This document shows, piece after piece, positions 9,156-17,949 of a DNA stretch of 64,000 bases. The translations under genes were made by a program, and so were the position numbers. Position 1 is the first letter of the stretch; every line of letters starts with the position of its first letter. This DNA comes from Pseudomonas frederiksbergensis (GTDB lineage: Bacteria > Pseudomonadota > Gammaproteobacteria > Pseudomonadales > Pseudomonadaceae). The stretch lies in the NCBI RefSeq assembly GCF_900105495.1, contig NZ_FNTF01000002.1:6092001-6156000 (forward strand), given 5' to 3'. Below the pieces are notes generated by a model. That model saw only the letters and a list, made by a program, of their open reading frames with translations, was not told the DNA's origin and searched no databases.

Positions 9156-9968
9156 ATGCTCCCCTTGTCACCCAGTTTGCTAGTTACCCTCGCCGCCGCC
9201 TGCTTATACGCCGCTGCGACCCTCTATCAGGGCACTCGCCTGGCCACCGGTGCCAAGGCGAACAAACGCCTGCTGGTCACGCTCGGCGTGCTCGCCGTGC
9301 TGGCTCATAGCGCCAGCCTGTTCACCCACCTGCTGACACCGATTGGCCTGGGCCTGGATTTTTTCAGCGCCGCCAGCCTGATTGCCGCCGCGGTGATTGC
9401 CCTGACGCTGTTGGCCTGCTCACGGATCCCGGTGGAAAACCTGCTTATATTGCTGTTCCCGCTCGGCGCCGCCACCGTACTGCTCGCACAGCTCGCCCCC
9501 GCCGGCACCGTGCAGATCATCGACGAAGAGCCGGGCATCCTCGCCCATATCCTGCTGTCGATCCTCGCCTACGGCATGTTCACCATTGCGGTGTTCCAGG
9601 CGTTGCTGCTACTGGTTCAAGACCATCAGCTCAAGCACAAACACCCGTCCGGCCTGATCAAGAACTTCCCGCCGCTGCAAACCATGGAAAGCCTGCTGTT
9701 CGGTTTCCTCTGGGCCGGCTGGACCCTGCTGTCGCTGTCGCTGATTTCCGGCTGGCTGTTCGTGGACAATCTTTTCGCCCAGCACCTGGTGCACAAAACC
9801 TTGCTGGCCTGCCTGGCCTGGATCGTTTTCAGCGTGTTGCTATGGGGGCGCAATCGCCTCGGCTGGCGCGGACACAAGGCCATTCGCTGGACCCTCGCCG
9901 GTTTCTGCCTGCTGATGCTGGCCTATTTCGGCAGTAAACTGGTCCGTGAATACATCCTGCATATCTGA
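9156..9968 (+). CDS. ypjD: YpjD-like inner-membrane protein of the cytochrome c assembly (CcsA) family
   Basis: A 270-residue polytopic membrane protein with about eight hydrophobic helices. The segment PGILAHILLSILAYGMF near residue 126 is the signature of the CcsA/CcmC-like family. The E. coli counterpart YpjD is also divergent from ffh and is followed by the CorC-type gene yfjD, the order seen here. Its exact function is unsettled; haem handling is inferred only from the family. The ATG has AGGA just upstream. Confidence 0.85.
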   Translation: MLPLSPSLLVTLAAACLYAAATLYQGTRLATGAKANKRLLVTLGVLAVLAHSASLFTHLLTPIGLGLDFFSAASLIAAAVIALTLLACSRIPVENLLILLFPLGAATVLLAQLAPAGTVQIIDEEPGILAHILLSILAYGMFTIAVFQALLLLVQDHQLKHKHPSGLIKNFPPLQTMESLLFGFLWAGWTLLSLSLISGWLFVDNLFAQHLVHKTLLACLAWIVFSVLLWGRNRLGWRGHKAIRWTLAGFCLLMLAYFGSKLVREYILHI

Positions 9969-9980
9969 CGGGCGGCATTA

Positions 9981-11216
9981 ATGGACGACTTGCCCATAGG
10001 GCCGATGCTCGCGGTAATGGCCCTGCTGATTTTATGGTCGGGGCTGTTTACCGCCATCGAAGCGGCGCAACAGCACTTGCTCGCCCAGCGAACCGCTTCG
10101 CGTTCGAGCGACAAACCGGTGGCAAAGCTGAGCTTTTCGCTCAATAGCCTGATCCTCTGCAACACCTTGTGCCGCGCACTGGTGGTAGTCATCAGCACCT
10201 TGCTGGCGATTTTCACTTGGGCGGAAAACGGTCCATGGGTCGCCTGCCTGGGGGCTGGCACTGTGCTTCTGGTGTTCGCCGACTACCTGCCGCGCACCCT
10301 CGCCGCCCGTTATCCGGACGCCGTCCTGGCCCTGGGCAACACCTTGCTTGGCGCGCCACTGAAAATCATCTATCCCGCCGCCTGGCTGCTCAATGGCATC
10401 AGCCAGCTGCTGATGCGACCGTTCGCCCGCAAAGTCAAAGTGGTGCAGCAGAGCGAAGACGAGACCCCGAATGATCGGCACGACGATCACGAACACGCCG
10501 CCTGCCGCCCGCATCCGCTGTCAGGCATCCATGCGCTGGACAACATCACGGTCAACGACATTCTGGTGCCACGCAGTGACGTCGACGGGGTCAATCTGGA
10601 TGACTCCCTCGAGGAGATCATCGAGCAGCTTCGCGCCAATAAACGCACGCGCCTGCCGGTTTTCCACAGCGACATCAATCAGGTCGAGGCGGTACTCAAT
10701 ACCCGGCAGATACGTCATCTGCTGCCCGACGCCAGCCTGACCCGTGAAGCACTGCTGGCAGCGTGTCACGACCCCTACTTCGTGCCGGAAAGCACACCGT
10801 TGCAATTGCAGCTGCTGAATTTCCACAAACAACAGCGACGCCTGGGCATGGTGGTCGACGAGTACGGTGAAGTGCTTGGCATCGTGACCCTGGAAGACAT
10901 TCTCGAAGAAATCGTCGGCGAGTTCGAAAGCCAGCACAGCCTGGATAACCCGCATATCCACCCACAGGCCGATGGCCGCCTGGTGATCGAAGGTGCAGCG
11001 TCGATTCGCGAACTGAACAAGAGCCTGGGCTGGCACTTGCCGAGCGACGGCCCGAAAACCCTCAACGGGTTGGTGACCGAGGCCCTGGAGACGATTCCGG
11101 ACAGTGCGGTATGCCTGAAGATCGGGCGTTATCGGCTGGAGATTCTGGAGACGGAAGACAATCGGGTCACGCGGGTTTTGATCTGGCATACCAGCTCAGT
11201 TCCAGCAGTTATTTGA
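9981..11216 (+). CDS. yfjD: CNNM/CorC-family transporter with CBS pair (YfjD-like)
   Basis: A 411-residue membrane protein: an N-terminal CNNM transmembrane domain (about 1-150), an acidic and His-rich linker (residues 155-178), a CBS pair (about 185-315, including VNDILVPRSDVDGV and MVVDEYGEVLGIVTLEDILEEIVG) and a C-terminal CorC/HlyC domain (about 325-410). The family is linked to magnesium or cobalt efflux and resistance. It begins 12 bases after the ypjD-like gene, so they form one operon. The substrate cannot be read from the sequence. Confidence 0.85.
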   Translation: MDDLPIGPMLAVMALLILWSGLFTAIEAAQQHLLAQRTASRSSDKPVAKLSFSLNSLILCNTLCRALVVVISTLLAIFTWAENGPWVACLGAGTVLLVFADYLPRTLAARYPDAVLALGNTLLGAPLKIIYPAAWLLNGISQLLMRPFARKVKVVQQSEDETPNDRHDDHEHAACRPHPLSGIHALDNITVNDILVPRSDVDGVNLDDSLEEIIEQLRANKRTRLPVFHSDINQVEAVLNTRQIRHLLPDASLTREALLAACHDPYFVPESTPLQLQLLNFHKQQRRLGMVVDEYGEVLGIVTLEDILEEIVGEFESQHSLDNPHIHPQADGRLVIEGAASIRELNKSLGWHLPSDGPKTLNGLVTEALETIPDSAVCLKIGRYRLEILETEDNRVTRVLIWHTSSVPAVI

Positions 11217-11231
11217 ACCCTGCCCCCAACC

Positions 11232-11364
11232 TGTGGCGAGGGAGCTTGCTCCCGCCGGCCTGCGAAGCAGGCCAATCACAGACGCTGCATTTATCCTGAC
11301 AGCACCCATCCAGCCTTTTTGCGGCCGCTGCGCGCCCGAGCGGGAGCAAGCTCCCTCGCCACAG
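11232..11364. repeat. REPIN-like inverted pair (TGTGGCGAGGGAGC type)
   Basis: A REP of the form TGTGGCGAGGGAGCTTGCTC at 11232 is matched by its inverted copy ending near 11363. Each half is itself a hairpin. It fills most of the 327-base gap between yfjD and the MFS gene; the rest holds the MFS leader. The same type recurs at 42995 and 50051. Confidence 0.9.
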
Positions 11365-11543
11365 AAGCCATCGGCAACCCTGGCCCCTTGTTCGATCGTT
11401 AGCCTCCTTCCTATAATCCCCCCAGCTTACCCAAGCCCCGCCATACCCCCGTGCTACCCGCACCCCGCATCAAACCCACATCCCTGGGTGTTCGACCATA
11501 ATAATTCGCTCCACTGGGGCACATGACTGTCAGGGATAACCGC

Positions 11544-12860
11544 ATGACGACCAGCACGACTTATAACGACACCGCGCCTGCACAACCGACGAACTCCGCC
11601 ACCCGCGTGGCGACCGCGAGTTTCATCGGCACCGCCATCGAGTTCTACGACTTCTACGTCTATGCCACTGCCGCTGCGCTGGTGATCGGTCCGGTGTTTT
11701 TTCCGCAGACCTCCGGCACAGCCCAGATGCTGTCGGCGTTCCTCACCTTCGGCATCGCCTTCCTGGCTCGACCGCTGGGATCGGCGCTTTTCGGTCACTT
11801 CGGCGACCGTATCGGGCGCAAATCGACACTGGTTGCCTCGCTGCTGCTGATGGGCGTATGCACCACGCTGATCGGCGTGCTACCGGGTTACGACAGCATC
11901 GGCGCCTGGGCGCCGATCCTGCTTTGCGTGCTGCGCTTCGGCCAAGGCCTGGGGCTCGGCGGCGAATGGGGCGGCGCGGCGTTGCTGGCGACGGAGAATG
12001 CACCAAAGGGCAAACGCGCCTGGTTTGGCATGTTCCCGCAACTCGGCCCCTCGATTGGTTTCCTCGCGGCCAACGGCCTGTTTCTGACGCTGGCCATGAC
12101 CCTGGACGACGAGCAGTTCCGCTCGTGGGGCTGGCGGATTCCGTTCCTGCTCAGTGCCGCGCTGGTGATGGTTGGCCTGTACGTGCGCCTCAAGCTTCAC
12201 GAAACCCCAGTGTTTGCCAACGCAATGGCGCGCCAGGAACGGGTGAAAATCCCATTGGTCGAGCTGTTCAGCCAATATTGGGCACCGATGCTGCTGGGTG
12301 CCGGATCGATGGTGGTGTGCTACGCGCTGTTCTATATCTCGACGGTGTTTTCGCTGAGCTATGGCGTGTCGACGCTCGGCTACACCCGCGAGACCTTCCT
12401 CGCGCTGCTGTGCTTCGCCGTGCTGTTCATGGCCGCCGCCACGCCGCTGTCGGCCTTGGCCAGTGATCGATACGGGCGCAAACCGGTGCTGATCATCGGC
12501 GGTGTGCTGGCGATTCTGTCCGGCTTCCTGATGGAGCCCCTGTTGACCCAAGGTTCGACCTGGGGCGTGGCGCTGTTCCTGTGCATCGAACTGTTTCTGA
12601 TGGGCGTGACGTTTGCGCCGATGGGCGCGTTGCTGCCGGAGCTGTTTCCAACCCACGTGCGTTATACCGGTGCATCGGCGGCCTACAACCTGGGCGGCAT
12701 TGTCGGAGCGTCGGCGGCACCGTTCTTCGCACAGAAGTTGGTGGCGATGGGTGGTTTGAGTTATGTCGGCGGGTATGTGTCGGGGGCGGCGGTGCTCAGC
12801 TTGATTGCTGTGCTGTGCCTGAAGGAAACGCGCGATAACGATCTGAATCGGGTGGCTTAA
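11544..12860 (+). CDS. MFS transporter, metabolite:H+ symporter (MHS) type
   Basis: A 438-residue, 12-helix major facilitator. TASFIGTAIEFYDFYVYAT at the first helix and FGHFGDRIGRKSTL in the loop between helices 2 and 3 are signatures of the MHS group (relatives of KgtP, ShiA, ProP). GLGLGGEWGGAALLATENAP is the conserved helix 5 region. The substrate is not evident; this subgroup is usually annotated as general sugar or carboxylate porter. The ATG at 11544 has AGGG eight bases upstream, so I prefer it to the ATG at 11523. No regulator lies beside it. Confidence 0.88.
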   Translation: MTTSTTYNDTAPAQPTNSATRVATASFIGTAIEFYDFYVYATAAALVIGPVFFPQTSGTAQMLSAFLTFGIAFLARPLGSALFGHFGDRIGRKSTLVASLLLMGVCTTLIGVLPGYDSIGAWAPILLCVLRFGQGLGLGGEWGGAALLATENAPKGKRAWFGMFPQLGPSIGFLAANGLFLTLAMTLDDEQFRSWGWRIPFLLSAALVMVGLYVRLKLHETPVFANAMARQERVKIPLVELFSQYWAPMLLGAGSMVVCYALFYISTVFSLSYGVSTLGYTRETFLALLCFAVLFMAAATPLSALASDRYGRKPVLIIGGVLAILSGFLMEPLLTQGSTWGVALFLCIELFLMGVTFAPMGALLPELFPTHVRYTGASAAYNLGGIVGASAAPFFAQKLVAMGGLSYVGGYVSGAAVLSLIAVLCLKETRDNDLNRVA

Positions 12861-12871
12861 AAAGCCAGAGC

Positions 12872-12956
12872 ATCGCGAGCAGGCTCACTCCCACAGGGGG
12901 ACCGCGTTCTGTCAAAAGAACGCGCCCCCCCTGTGGGAGTGAGCCTGCTCGCGATG
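12872..12956. repeat. REPIN (TGTGGGAGTGAGCCTGCTCGCGATG type)
   Basis: Two inverted copies, 12872-12897 and about 12931-12956, surround a G/C-rich centre that is also symmetrical (CGCGTTCT with AGAACGCG). It lies between the convergent MFS and purT genes and could terminate both. Confidence 0.92.
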
Positions 12957-12968
12957 GGCGCGACTCGG

Positions 12969-14150
12969 TTACAACTCTACAACAACAGCTTGGGACGCGC
13001 GGGTCGCTTTAGCCCGTGCAGCCTCGATCGACTCATCCCGCGCCAACGCCACACCCATCCGGCGCTGACCATTGACCTCAGGCTTGCCAAACAGACGCAA
13101 CGCCGTATCCGGCTCGCTCAACGCAGCACCGAGATTGGCGAAAGCCGTCTGAGTCGACTGCCCTTCCACCAGAATCACCGCCGAAGCCGATGGCCCGAAC
13201 TGACGGATCAATGGAATCGGCAGGCCCAGAATCGCCCGTGCGTGCAGTGCGAATTGCGACAGGTCCTGGGAAATCAACGTCACCAGACCGGTGTCATGTG
13301 GACGCGGCGAGACTTCGCTGAACCAGACTTGATCGCCTTTGATGAACAGCTCGACACCAAACAGACCACGGCCACCCAAGGCTTCAGTGACGGCTTTGGC
13401 AACGCGCTCGGATTCGGCCAGGGCAATCGGGCTCATGGCTTGTGGCTGCCAGGATTCCTGATAGTCGCCCTTCTCCTGACGGTGGCCGACTGGCGCGCAA
13501 AACGTCGTGCCGCCAACGTGGCGCACGGTCAACAGGGTGATTTCGTAGTCAAAGTCGATAAAGCCTTCGACGATCACGCGGCCTTTACCGGCACGACCGC
13601 CTTCTTGCGCGTAATCCCAAGCGGTTTTCACGTCATCGGCACTGCGCAGCAGGCTCTGGCCTTTACCTGACGAGCTCATCACCGGTTTGACCACACAGGG
13701 GAAACCGAGGTCTTCGACAGCCTTGCTGTAATCCTCGAAGGTGTCGGCAAAGTGGTACGGCGAGGTCGGCAGGTCCAGTTCTTCAGCGGCCAGACGACGG
13801 ATGCCTTCGCGGTTCATGGTCAATTGCGCGGCGCGAGCAGTCGGAATCACCGTGAAGCCTTCGGCTTCCAGCTCCACGAGGGTCGCGGTGGCAATGGCTT
13901 CGATTTCCGGCACGATGAAATGCGGCTTTTCGGCTTCGATCACCGCACGCAGGGCGGCGCCGTCGAGCATGTTGATCACATGGCTGCGATGCGCGACCTG
14001 CATGGCCGGCGCGTTGGCGTAGCGATCCACGGCAATCACTTCAACGCCCAGGCGTTGCAGCTCGATCACCACTTCCTTGCCCAACTCACCACAGCCACAC
14101 AGCAGTACGCGGGTCGCGGTTGGCGACAATGGAGTTCCGATACGGGTCAT
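12969..14150 (-). CDS. purT: Formate-dependent phosphoribosylglycinamide formyltransferase
   Basis: Uses formate and ATP to formylate GAR in purine synthesis, an alternative to PurN. The 393-residue ATP-grasp protein has the N-terminal Rossmann part ([19 protein letters not shown]), the ATP-grasp core ([14 protein letters not shown] near residue 155; [14 protein letters not shown]) and the metal-binding [14 protein letters not shown] segment. It is on the minus strand with GAGGA before the ATG, and purL at 26 kb serves the next step of the pathway. Confidence 0.97.
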   Translation of the reverse strand: MTRIGTPLSPTATRVLLCGCGELGKEVVIELQRLGVEVIAVDRYANAPAMQVAHRSHVINMLDGAALRAVIEAEKPHFIVPEIEAIATATLVELEAEGFTVIPTARAAQLTMNREGIRRLAAEELDLPTSPYHFADTFEDYSKAVEDLGFPCVVKPVMSSSGKGQSLLRSADDVKTAWDYAQEGGRAGKGRVIVEGFIDFDYEITLLTVRHVGGTTFCAPVGHRQEKGDYQESWQPQAMSPIALAESERVAKAVTEALGGRGLFGVELFIKGDQVWFSEVSPRPHDTGLVTLISQDLSQFALHARAILGLPIPLIRQFGPSASAVILVEGQSTQTAFANLGAALSEPDTALRLFGKPEVNGQRRMGVALARDESIEAARAKATRASQAVVVEL

Positions 14151-14250
14151 CTCAGGTCCTCAAAGGAGCGGATCATCGAGGGACGCGACGCCTGGCGCGC
14201 TTCCCATGGGGAGAAAGCGCGGCATTTTACATGAACCGGCGGGTTTGGCT

Positions 14251-14718
14251 TCAGCTGACGACTGCCTGCTTGCGCAAGCGCCAGGCCATCACGATCCACA
14301 CCACGGTCACACCCGCGAACTTCGAGCCCATGGCCGTGAGGATCACGCCTGGAGTAAAAGCATCGATCATGCCGAAGAAAATGAAGGTATCGAGGGGAAT
14401 GCTCAGCGCCGAACTTATCCACAGGCGGTCGTGCAAGGGACGCTTGGTGATGCTGAACACCAGCCAGTCGATGCACTCCGAGACGGCGAACGCCGTGGCG
14501 CTGGCCAGCGCGATGGAGGGATCGGATGTCACGTAGGACAACACCAGCGCCGCCAACATCGCCGCGATCGCGCCATGGCCGAAACGGGTTTGCACCATGT
14601 CGCGCAAAACGAAGATCAAACCACCCCAGGCCGACCAGATGATGTCCAGCTGCGGGGCGGTGGAAAAGGCGTAGTTGGTCAGCACGACGCTGCTGATGTA
14701 GGTGATCAGGAAGAGCAT
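14251..14718 (-). CDS. VUT-family membrane protein (short YhhQ/QueT-like transporter)
   Basis: A 155-residue hydrophobic protein with about five helices. VLTNYAF, VFVLRDMVQTRFG-like spacing (LIFVLRDMVQTRFGHG near residue 36) and SECIDWLVFSITKRPL are features of the VUT (vitamin uptake transporter) family, which includes the queuosine-precursor importer YhhQ. It is shorter than the 220-residue E. coli YhhQ. The ribosome binding site is weak. Queuosine-precursor uptake is an inference from the family. Confidence 0.7.
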   Translation of the reverse strand: MLFLITYISSVVLTNYAFSTAPQLDIIWSAWGGLIFVLRDMVQTRFGHGAIAAMLAALVLSYVTSDPSIALASATAFAVSECIDWLVFSITKRPLHDRLWISSALSIPLDTFIFFGMIDAFTPGVILTAMGSKFAGVTVVWIVMAWRLRKQAVVS

Positions 14719-14783
14719 GGGACGGCGGGATACCTGTCAATTTGGCGGACAGGGTACTTTGCACCAAACCCAAACGCGAATCC

Positions 14784-14943
14784 TGTAGCAGCTGTCGAGC
14801 CTGCGAGGCTGCGTTCGGCTGCGTTCGGCTGCGAAGCAGTCGTAAATCCTGTGCACGCTGCCTGGAAGACCGAGGTGCCTGATTTTGCGACCGCTTCGCC
14901 CGAACGCGGACCGAGCCGAACGCAGGCTCCGCCAGCTGCTACA
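14784..14943. repeat. Inverted-repeat element, TGTAGCAGCTG family, overlapping the DUF1289 stop
   Basis: Outer arms start at 14784 (TGTAGCAGCTGTCGAGCCTG) and end at 14943 (complement of TGTAGCAGCTGGCGGAGCCT). Inside the left arm a ten-base unit, GCGTTCGGCT, is duplicated in tandem near 14811-14830. The TAG in the right arm is the stop codon of the DUF1289 gene (14939-14941). Related copies lie at 4235 and 20834. Confidence 0.85.
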
Positions 14944-15154
14944 AGTTAGGAGTTTTGCCGATCATCCAGAGAATCCCGCTGGATTTGGCCCGCTCATGAC
15001 ACAACCCCAACACCGTGCGCCGCTCTTCGTTGTCCATCCGACTCCAGCGGGTGATCTCTTCCACGGTGCGCTGACACCCGGTGCAAATATCGTCCTCGTC
15101 CAGCGCGCAGATATTCACGCAAGGCGATCGAACCGGGCGTTCGGGCGTGCTCAT
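14939..15154 (-). CDS. DUF1289 family small protein
   Basis: A 71-residue protein with the family's cysteine motif [21 protein letters not shown] split across residues 10-30 (Cys12, Cys16, Cys24, Cys27) and a central tryptophan in EITRWSRM. The four cysteines could bind a metal or iron-sulfur cluster; function is not established. Its ATG overlaps the stop of the gamma carbonic anhydrase gene (ATGA arrangement), so the two are translationally coupled. Its final codons, AAC TTG TAG, run into a dispersed repeat, which supplies the stop. Confidence 0.85.
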   Translation of the reverse strand: MSTPERPVRSPCVNICALDEDDICTGCQRTVEEITRWSRMDNEERRTVLGLCHERAKSSGILWMIGKTPNL

Positions 15155-15675
15155 TGTTCCTGCTCAACCAGATCGCGGGCATAACGTTGTGAGTTATGCA
15201 CATAGTGAGCAGCGCTGGCTTCCAGCATTTTTTTCTGCGGTTCGGTCAGCTCGCGCACCACTTTGCCGGGGGAACCCATGACCAGCGAACCGTCAGGAAT
15301 CTCCTTGCCCTCACCGATCAATGAGTTGGCGCCGATGATGCAGTTCTTGCCGATTTTCGCGCCGTTGAGGATCACCGCGTTAATCCCGATCAAGCTGTAA
15401 TCGCCCACCGTGCAGCCATGAAGCATGGCGTTATGGCCGATGGTCACGCCGGTGCCGATGGTCAGGGGATAACCCATGTCGGTGTGCATCACCGTGCCAT
15501 CCTGGACGTTGCTGTTCTTGCCGATCAGGATCAGTTCGTTGTCGCCACGCAGCACCGCGTTGAACCAGACGTTGGCGCCCTCTTCCAGCTTGACCTTGCC
15601 CACCAGCACGGCATTGGGTGCGACCCAGCTCTGCGGATGGGTTTCGACACGGGCGTCGCCCAGGCGATATTTCAT
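15151..15675 (-). CDS. Gamma-class carbonic anhydrase family protein (YrdA-like)
   Basis: A 174-residue left-handed beta-helix protein built of hexapeptide repeats (for example [19 protein letters not shown], then [15 protein letters not shown]). The three metal-binding histidines of the family are visible in VMHTD, TIGHN and MLHGC. E. coli YrdA and PaaY are relatives; many of these bind zinc but lack strong carbonic anhydrase activity. ATG 15675 has GAGGA upstream; an earlier ATG at 15711 lacks family support. Coupled to DUF1289 downstream. Confidence 0.88.
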   Translation of the reverse strand: MKYRLGDARVETHPQSWVAPNAVLVGKVKLEEGANVWFNAVLRGDNELILIGKNSNVQDGTVMHTDMGYPLTIGTGVTIGHNAMLHGCTVGDYSLIGINAVILNGAKIGKNCIIGANSLIGEGKEIPDGSLVMGSPGKVVRELTEPQKKMLEASAAHYVHNSQRYARDLVEQEQ

Positions 15676-15742
15676 CTTGTTGTCCTCAAGGCCAGGCTGG
15701 CTCACTTGCAAAAATCGGCTTCACGCCATACGGGCGATGGCG

Positions 15743-16342
15743 TCAGGTATTGATAAATGTCTTGGGTGGCTGGTGCAGGCTGATTTTGGCGTCATAGAGC
15801 AGGTTGATCAACTCGACGATCATAATCGCCGTGAGGCCCCAGATTTTGTACTCGCCATAACGATAGCTCGGCACGTACCAACTGCGGCCCTGGTAATCGA
15901 TTCGATGGGTGTGCTCGCGTGGGTCCTTGCGGAAGAACTCCAGCGGTACGCTGAAAACGGCGGCAATCTCGGCATCGTTGGCCCGGTACTCGACAAAGTC
16001 CGGAATCACACCGACATAGGGTGTGACCTTGATGCCGTGCAGGGAGATCAACGGGCTCAGCGGGCCGATCACTTCGACCAGCCCCGGCGGCAGGCCGATT
16101 TCTTCTTCAGCTTCGCGCAGGGCGGTGAAAACAAGGTCCGGGTCTTCAGGGTCGCGTCGCCCGCCGGGAAAGGCAACTTCGCCGCCATGGGTCGAGAGCC
16201 CGCTGGCGCGCAGGGTCAGAACCAGTTCCGGCTCGTCGCTGCGGGTGATGGGCACCAGCACGGCGGCTTCAGGGAAACGTTTATCGGTTTCCAGTGTGCT
16301 TGGGGTGTGATTGCTAACTCGGTGAAGTAGCTCGTCCAGCAT
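15743..16342 (-). CDS. CoA pyrophosphatase-like Nudix hydrolase (NudL type)
   Basis: A 199-residue Nudix protein. LRASGLSTHGGEVAFPGGR followed by TALREAEEEIGL (about residues 79-90) combines the Nudix box with the UPF0035 motif that marks coenzyme A pyrophosphatases. The expected reaction is hydrolysis of CoA or its oxidised forms to phosphopantetheine and 3',5'-ADP. It lies head-to-head with a second Nudix gene and upstream of the gamma carbonic anhydrase gene (67-base gap, same strand). Confidence 0.87.
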   Translation of the reverse strand: MLDELLHRVSNHTPSTLETDKRFPEAAVLVPITRSDEPELVLTLRASGLSTHGGEVAFPGGRRDPEDPDLVFTALREAEEEIGLPPGLVEVIGPLSPLISLHGIKVTPYVGVIPDFVEYRANDAEIAAVFSVPLEFFRKDPREHTHRIDYQGRSWYVPSYRYGEYKIWGLTAIMIVELINLLYDAKISLHQPPKTFINT

Positions 16343-16488
16343 GAGTCTTCTCGATTTGTTCTCTATCTCGCATCATGCACCAATCGAACCGGCCGCCCAA
16401 CCCCATAAACACTGCATGTCGCTAAACGACAACTTGCCGACAGACACCGCCGCACGCCAAGATAGGCGCAGCATTCAGGAACCCAAGC

Positions 16489-17040
16489 ATGAAATTTTGC
16501 AGTCAGTGCGGCAACCCGGTGACCCAGCGTATTCCAGAGGGCGATTCGCGCCTGCGTTTTGTCTGTGACAGCTGTCAGGCGATTCACTACCAGAATCCCA
16601 ATATCGTCGCCGGTTGCGTCGCGACCTGGGGTTCCAAGGTCTTGCTGTGCCGACGCGCCATCGAGCCTCGGCTCGGTTACTGGACCCTGCCCGCCGGCTT
16701 CATGGAAAACGGTGAAACCATCGAGCAGGCGGCCATTCGCGAGACGGCCGAAGAAGCCTGTGCGCGGGTGCGCAACCTGACCCTCTATACGTTGATCGAC
16801 GTGCCGCACATCAGCCAGGTGCATGTGTTCTTCCGTGCCGAACTGGTGGACCTGGACTTTGCCGCCGGCCCCGAAAGCCTGGAAGTGCAGCTTTTCGACG
16901 AAGCCGACATCCCGTGGTCCGAGTTGGCTTTCCGCACAGTGGGCCGTACCTTAGAATGCTTCTTCGCTGACCGGCGGACCGAGGTCTACCCCGTGCGGTC
17001 CGAGTCAATCCCGCCGCTCGCTCAGCCTGCCAACACATAA
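16489..17040 (+). CDS. Zinc-ribbon Nudix hydrolase
   Basis: A 183-residue protein with an N-terminal zinc ribbon (Cys4, Cys7, Cys26, Cys29 in MKFCSQCGN and FVCDSCQAIH) and a Nudix domain whose box is GFMENGETIEQAAIRETAEE (about residues 70-89). This layout resembles NADH pyrophosphatase NudC-type and related housekeeping Nudix enzymes, but it is shorter than NudC and lacks its SQPWPFPxS motif, so the substrate is open. Divergent from the CoA-pyrophosphatase-like gene. Confidence 0.88.
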   Translation: MKFCSQCGNPVTQRIPEGDSRLRFVCDSCQAIHYQNPNIVAGCVATWGSKVLLCRRAIEPRLGYWTLPAGFMENGETIEQAAIRETAEEACARVRNLTLYTLIDVPHISQVHVFFRAELVDLDFAAGPESLEVQLFDEADIPWSELAFRTVGRTLECFFADRRTEVYPVRSESIPPLAQPANT

Positions 17041-17104
17041 GCTCCTGGCTCTAAAATCACCTATAACTTATATAGTCGCGACACCTTTTAGGGATATCGT
17101 TTCA

Positions 17105-17608
17105 ATGCGCTGGTTGCTTGCCCTGTTTTGCTTGGCGTTCGTCGCTGTTTCCCAGGCTTCCGTTGCGGAAACGCTGGACGGCAAAGTCATCGAAAAAGTC
17201 CTGGTGCTCAAGTCCGCCCATCAATTGCAATTGATCAATGACGGCAAGCCAATCAAGACCTATCGCATTTCCCTGGGCAAACGCCCCAAGGGGCCGAAGC
17301 TGATGGAAGGCGACAAACGCACGCCTGAAGGTTTCTATTGGCTGGACTGGCGCAAGGTCAGCGATAAATTCAACCTGGCGATGCACATCTCCTACCCGAA
17401 CATCAGCGATTCCGCGCGTTCCCGGCGTGAAGGCGTGGACCCCGGCGGCATGATCATGATCCATGGCACCCCGGACACGGAAGAAAACCCCGAGGACCTG
17501 TTCCACACGCTGGACTGGACCGACGGCTGCATTGCCATGCGCAACATGGACATGCGCGAGGTTTGGGGTTTGGTGCCGGACGGCACGATGATCGAAATCC
17601 GCCCGTAA
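17105..17608 (+). CDS. L,D-transpeptidase (YkuD) family protein
   Basis: A 167-residue secreted protein. The signal peptide is MRWLLALFCLAFVAVSQASVA (cleavage near residue 21). The YkuD domain shows MIMIHGTPD and the catalytic motif WTDGCIAMRN with the nucleophilic cysteine near residue 142. Family members crosslink peptidoglycan or attach proteins to it; this minimal single-domain form resembles E. coli YafK/DpaA-type proteins, so amidase-like activity is possible. AGGGAT lies nine bases before the ATG, and AT-rich TATAAC/TATAGT boxes are upstream. Confidence 0.88.
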   Translation: MRWLLALFCLAFVAVSQASVAETLDGKVIEKVLVLKSAHQLQLINDGKPIKTYRISLGKRPKGPKLMEGDKRTPEGFYWLDWRKVSDKFNLAMHISYPNISDSARSRREGVDPGGMIMIHGTPDTEENPEDLFHTLDWTDGCIAMRNMDMREVWGLVPDGTMIEIRP

Positions 17609-17620
17609 TCCCCCTTCTAT

Positions 17621-17651
17621 GATCGTTCCCACGCTCTGCGTGGGAACGATC
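17621..17651. repeat. Perfect 14-bp inverted repeat, likely terminator
   Basis: GATCGTTCCCACGC and its exact complement are separated by three bases, 12 bases after the transpeptidase stop. I recall this sequence as a frequent dispersed palindrome in Pseudomonas genomes. It can act as a terminator despite lacking a T run. Confidence 0.8.
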
Positions 17652-17691
17652 AATTGGGCTACCTTTGGTCGCTCATCAAAAAATAAATTCA

Positions 17692-17769
17692 AAAGATCGC
17701 AGCCTGCGGCAGCGCCTACCGGGTAGATACCAATTCACCGTGTAAGAGCTGCCGCAAGCTGCGATCTTT
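17692..17769. repeat. Inverted-repeat element, AAAGATCGCAGC family
   Basis: AAAGATCGCAGCCTGCGGCA at 17692 pairs with an imperfect inverted copy ending at 17769. Another dispersed Pseudomonas palindrome type, distinct from the REP and TGTAGCAGC families. It occupies the first half of the 341-base gap before nagR. Confidence 0.8.
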
Positions 17770-17789
17770 GCGCTCAAAACTCCCACCGC

Positions 17790-17892
17790 TAATACCACTT
17801 CAAACCATCAACCCTATTGCCCATCAATCCGGGCAGGCTTTCCAGCGCCAACCGCAAAGTGGTCTCATTGACATGGTATTTAAGTGGTATTA
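17790..17892 (+). promoter_or_regulatory. Candidate operator-promoter region of the nag operon
   Basis: TAATACCACTT (17790-17800) is an exact inverted copy of AAGTGGTATTA (17882-17892). Between them, TGGTATT occurs again at 17874 and a related TGGTCT at 17860. A TTGACA box lies at 17868-17873. Known NagR/DasR-type GntR regulators bind TGGT-containing palindromes, so these are plausible binding sites for the regulator encoded just downstream; assignment is by position and motif only. Confidence 0.5.
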
Positions 17893-17949
17893 GGTTTCGC
17901 CTCACCACCGGGCGACAACAATCCTATATCCGCATCGGACCAAACCTAC

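Noticed and set aside
14719..14783. preQ1 riboswitch upstream of the VUT gene
   Set aside because: The VUT family suggests queuosine-precursor transport, but the short leader shows no preQ1 aptamer pattern that I can recognise.
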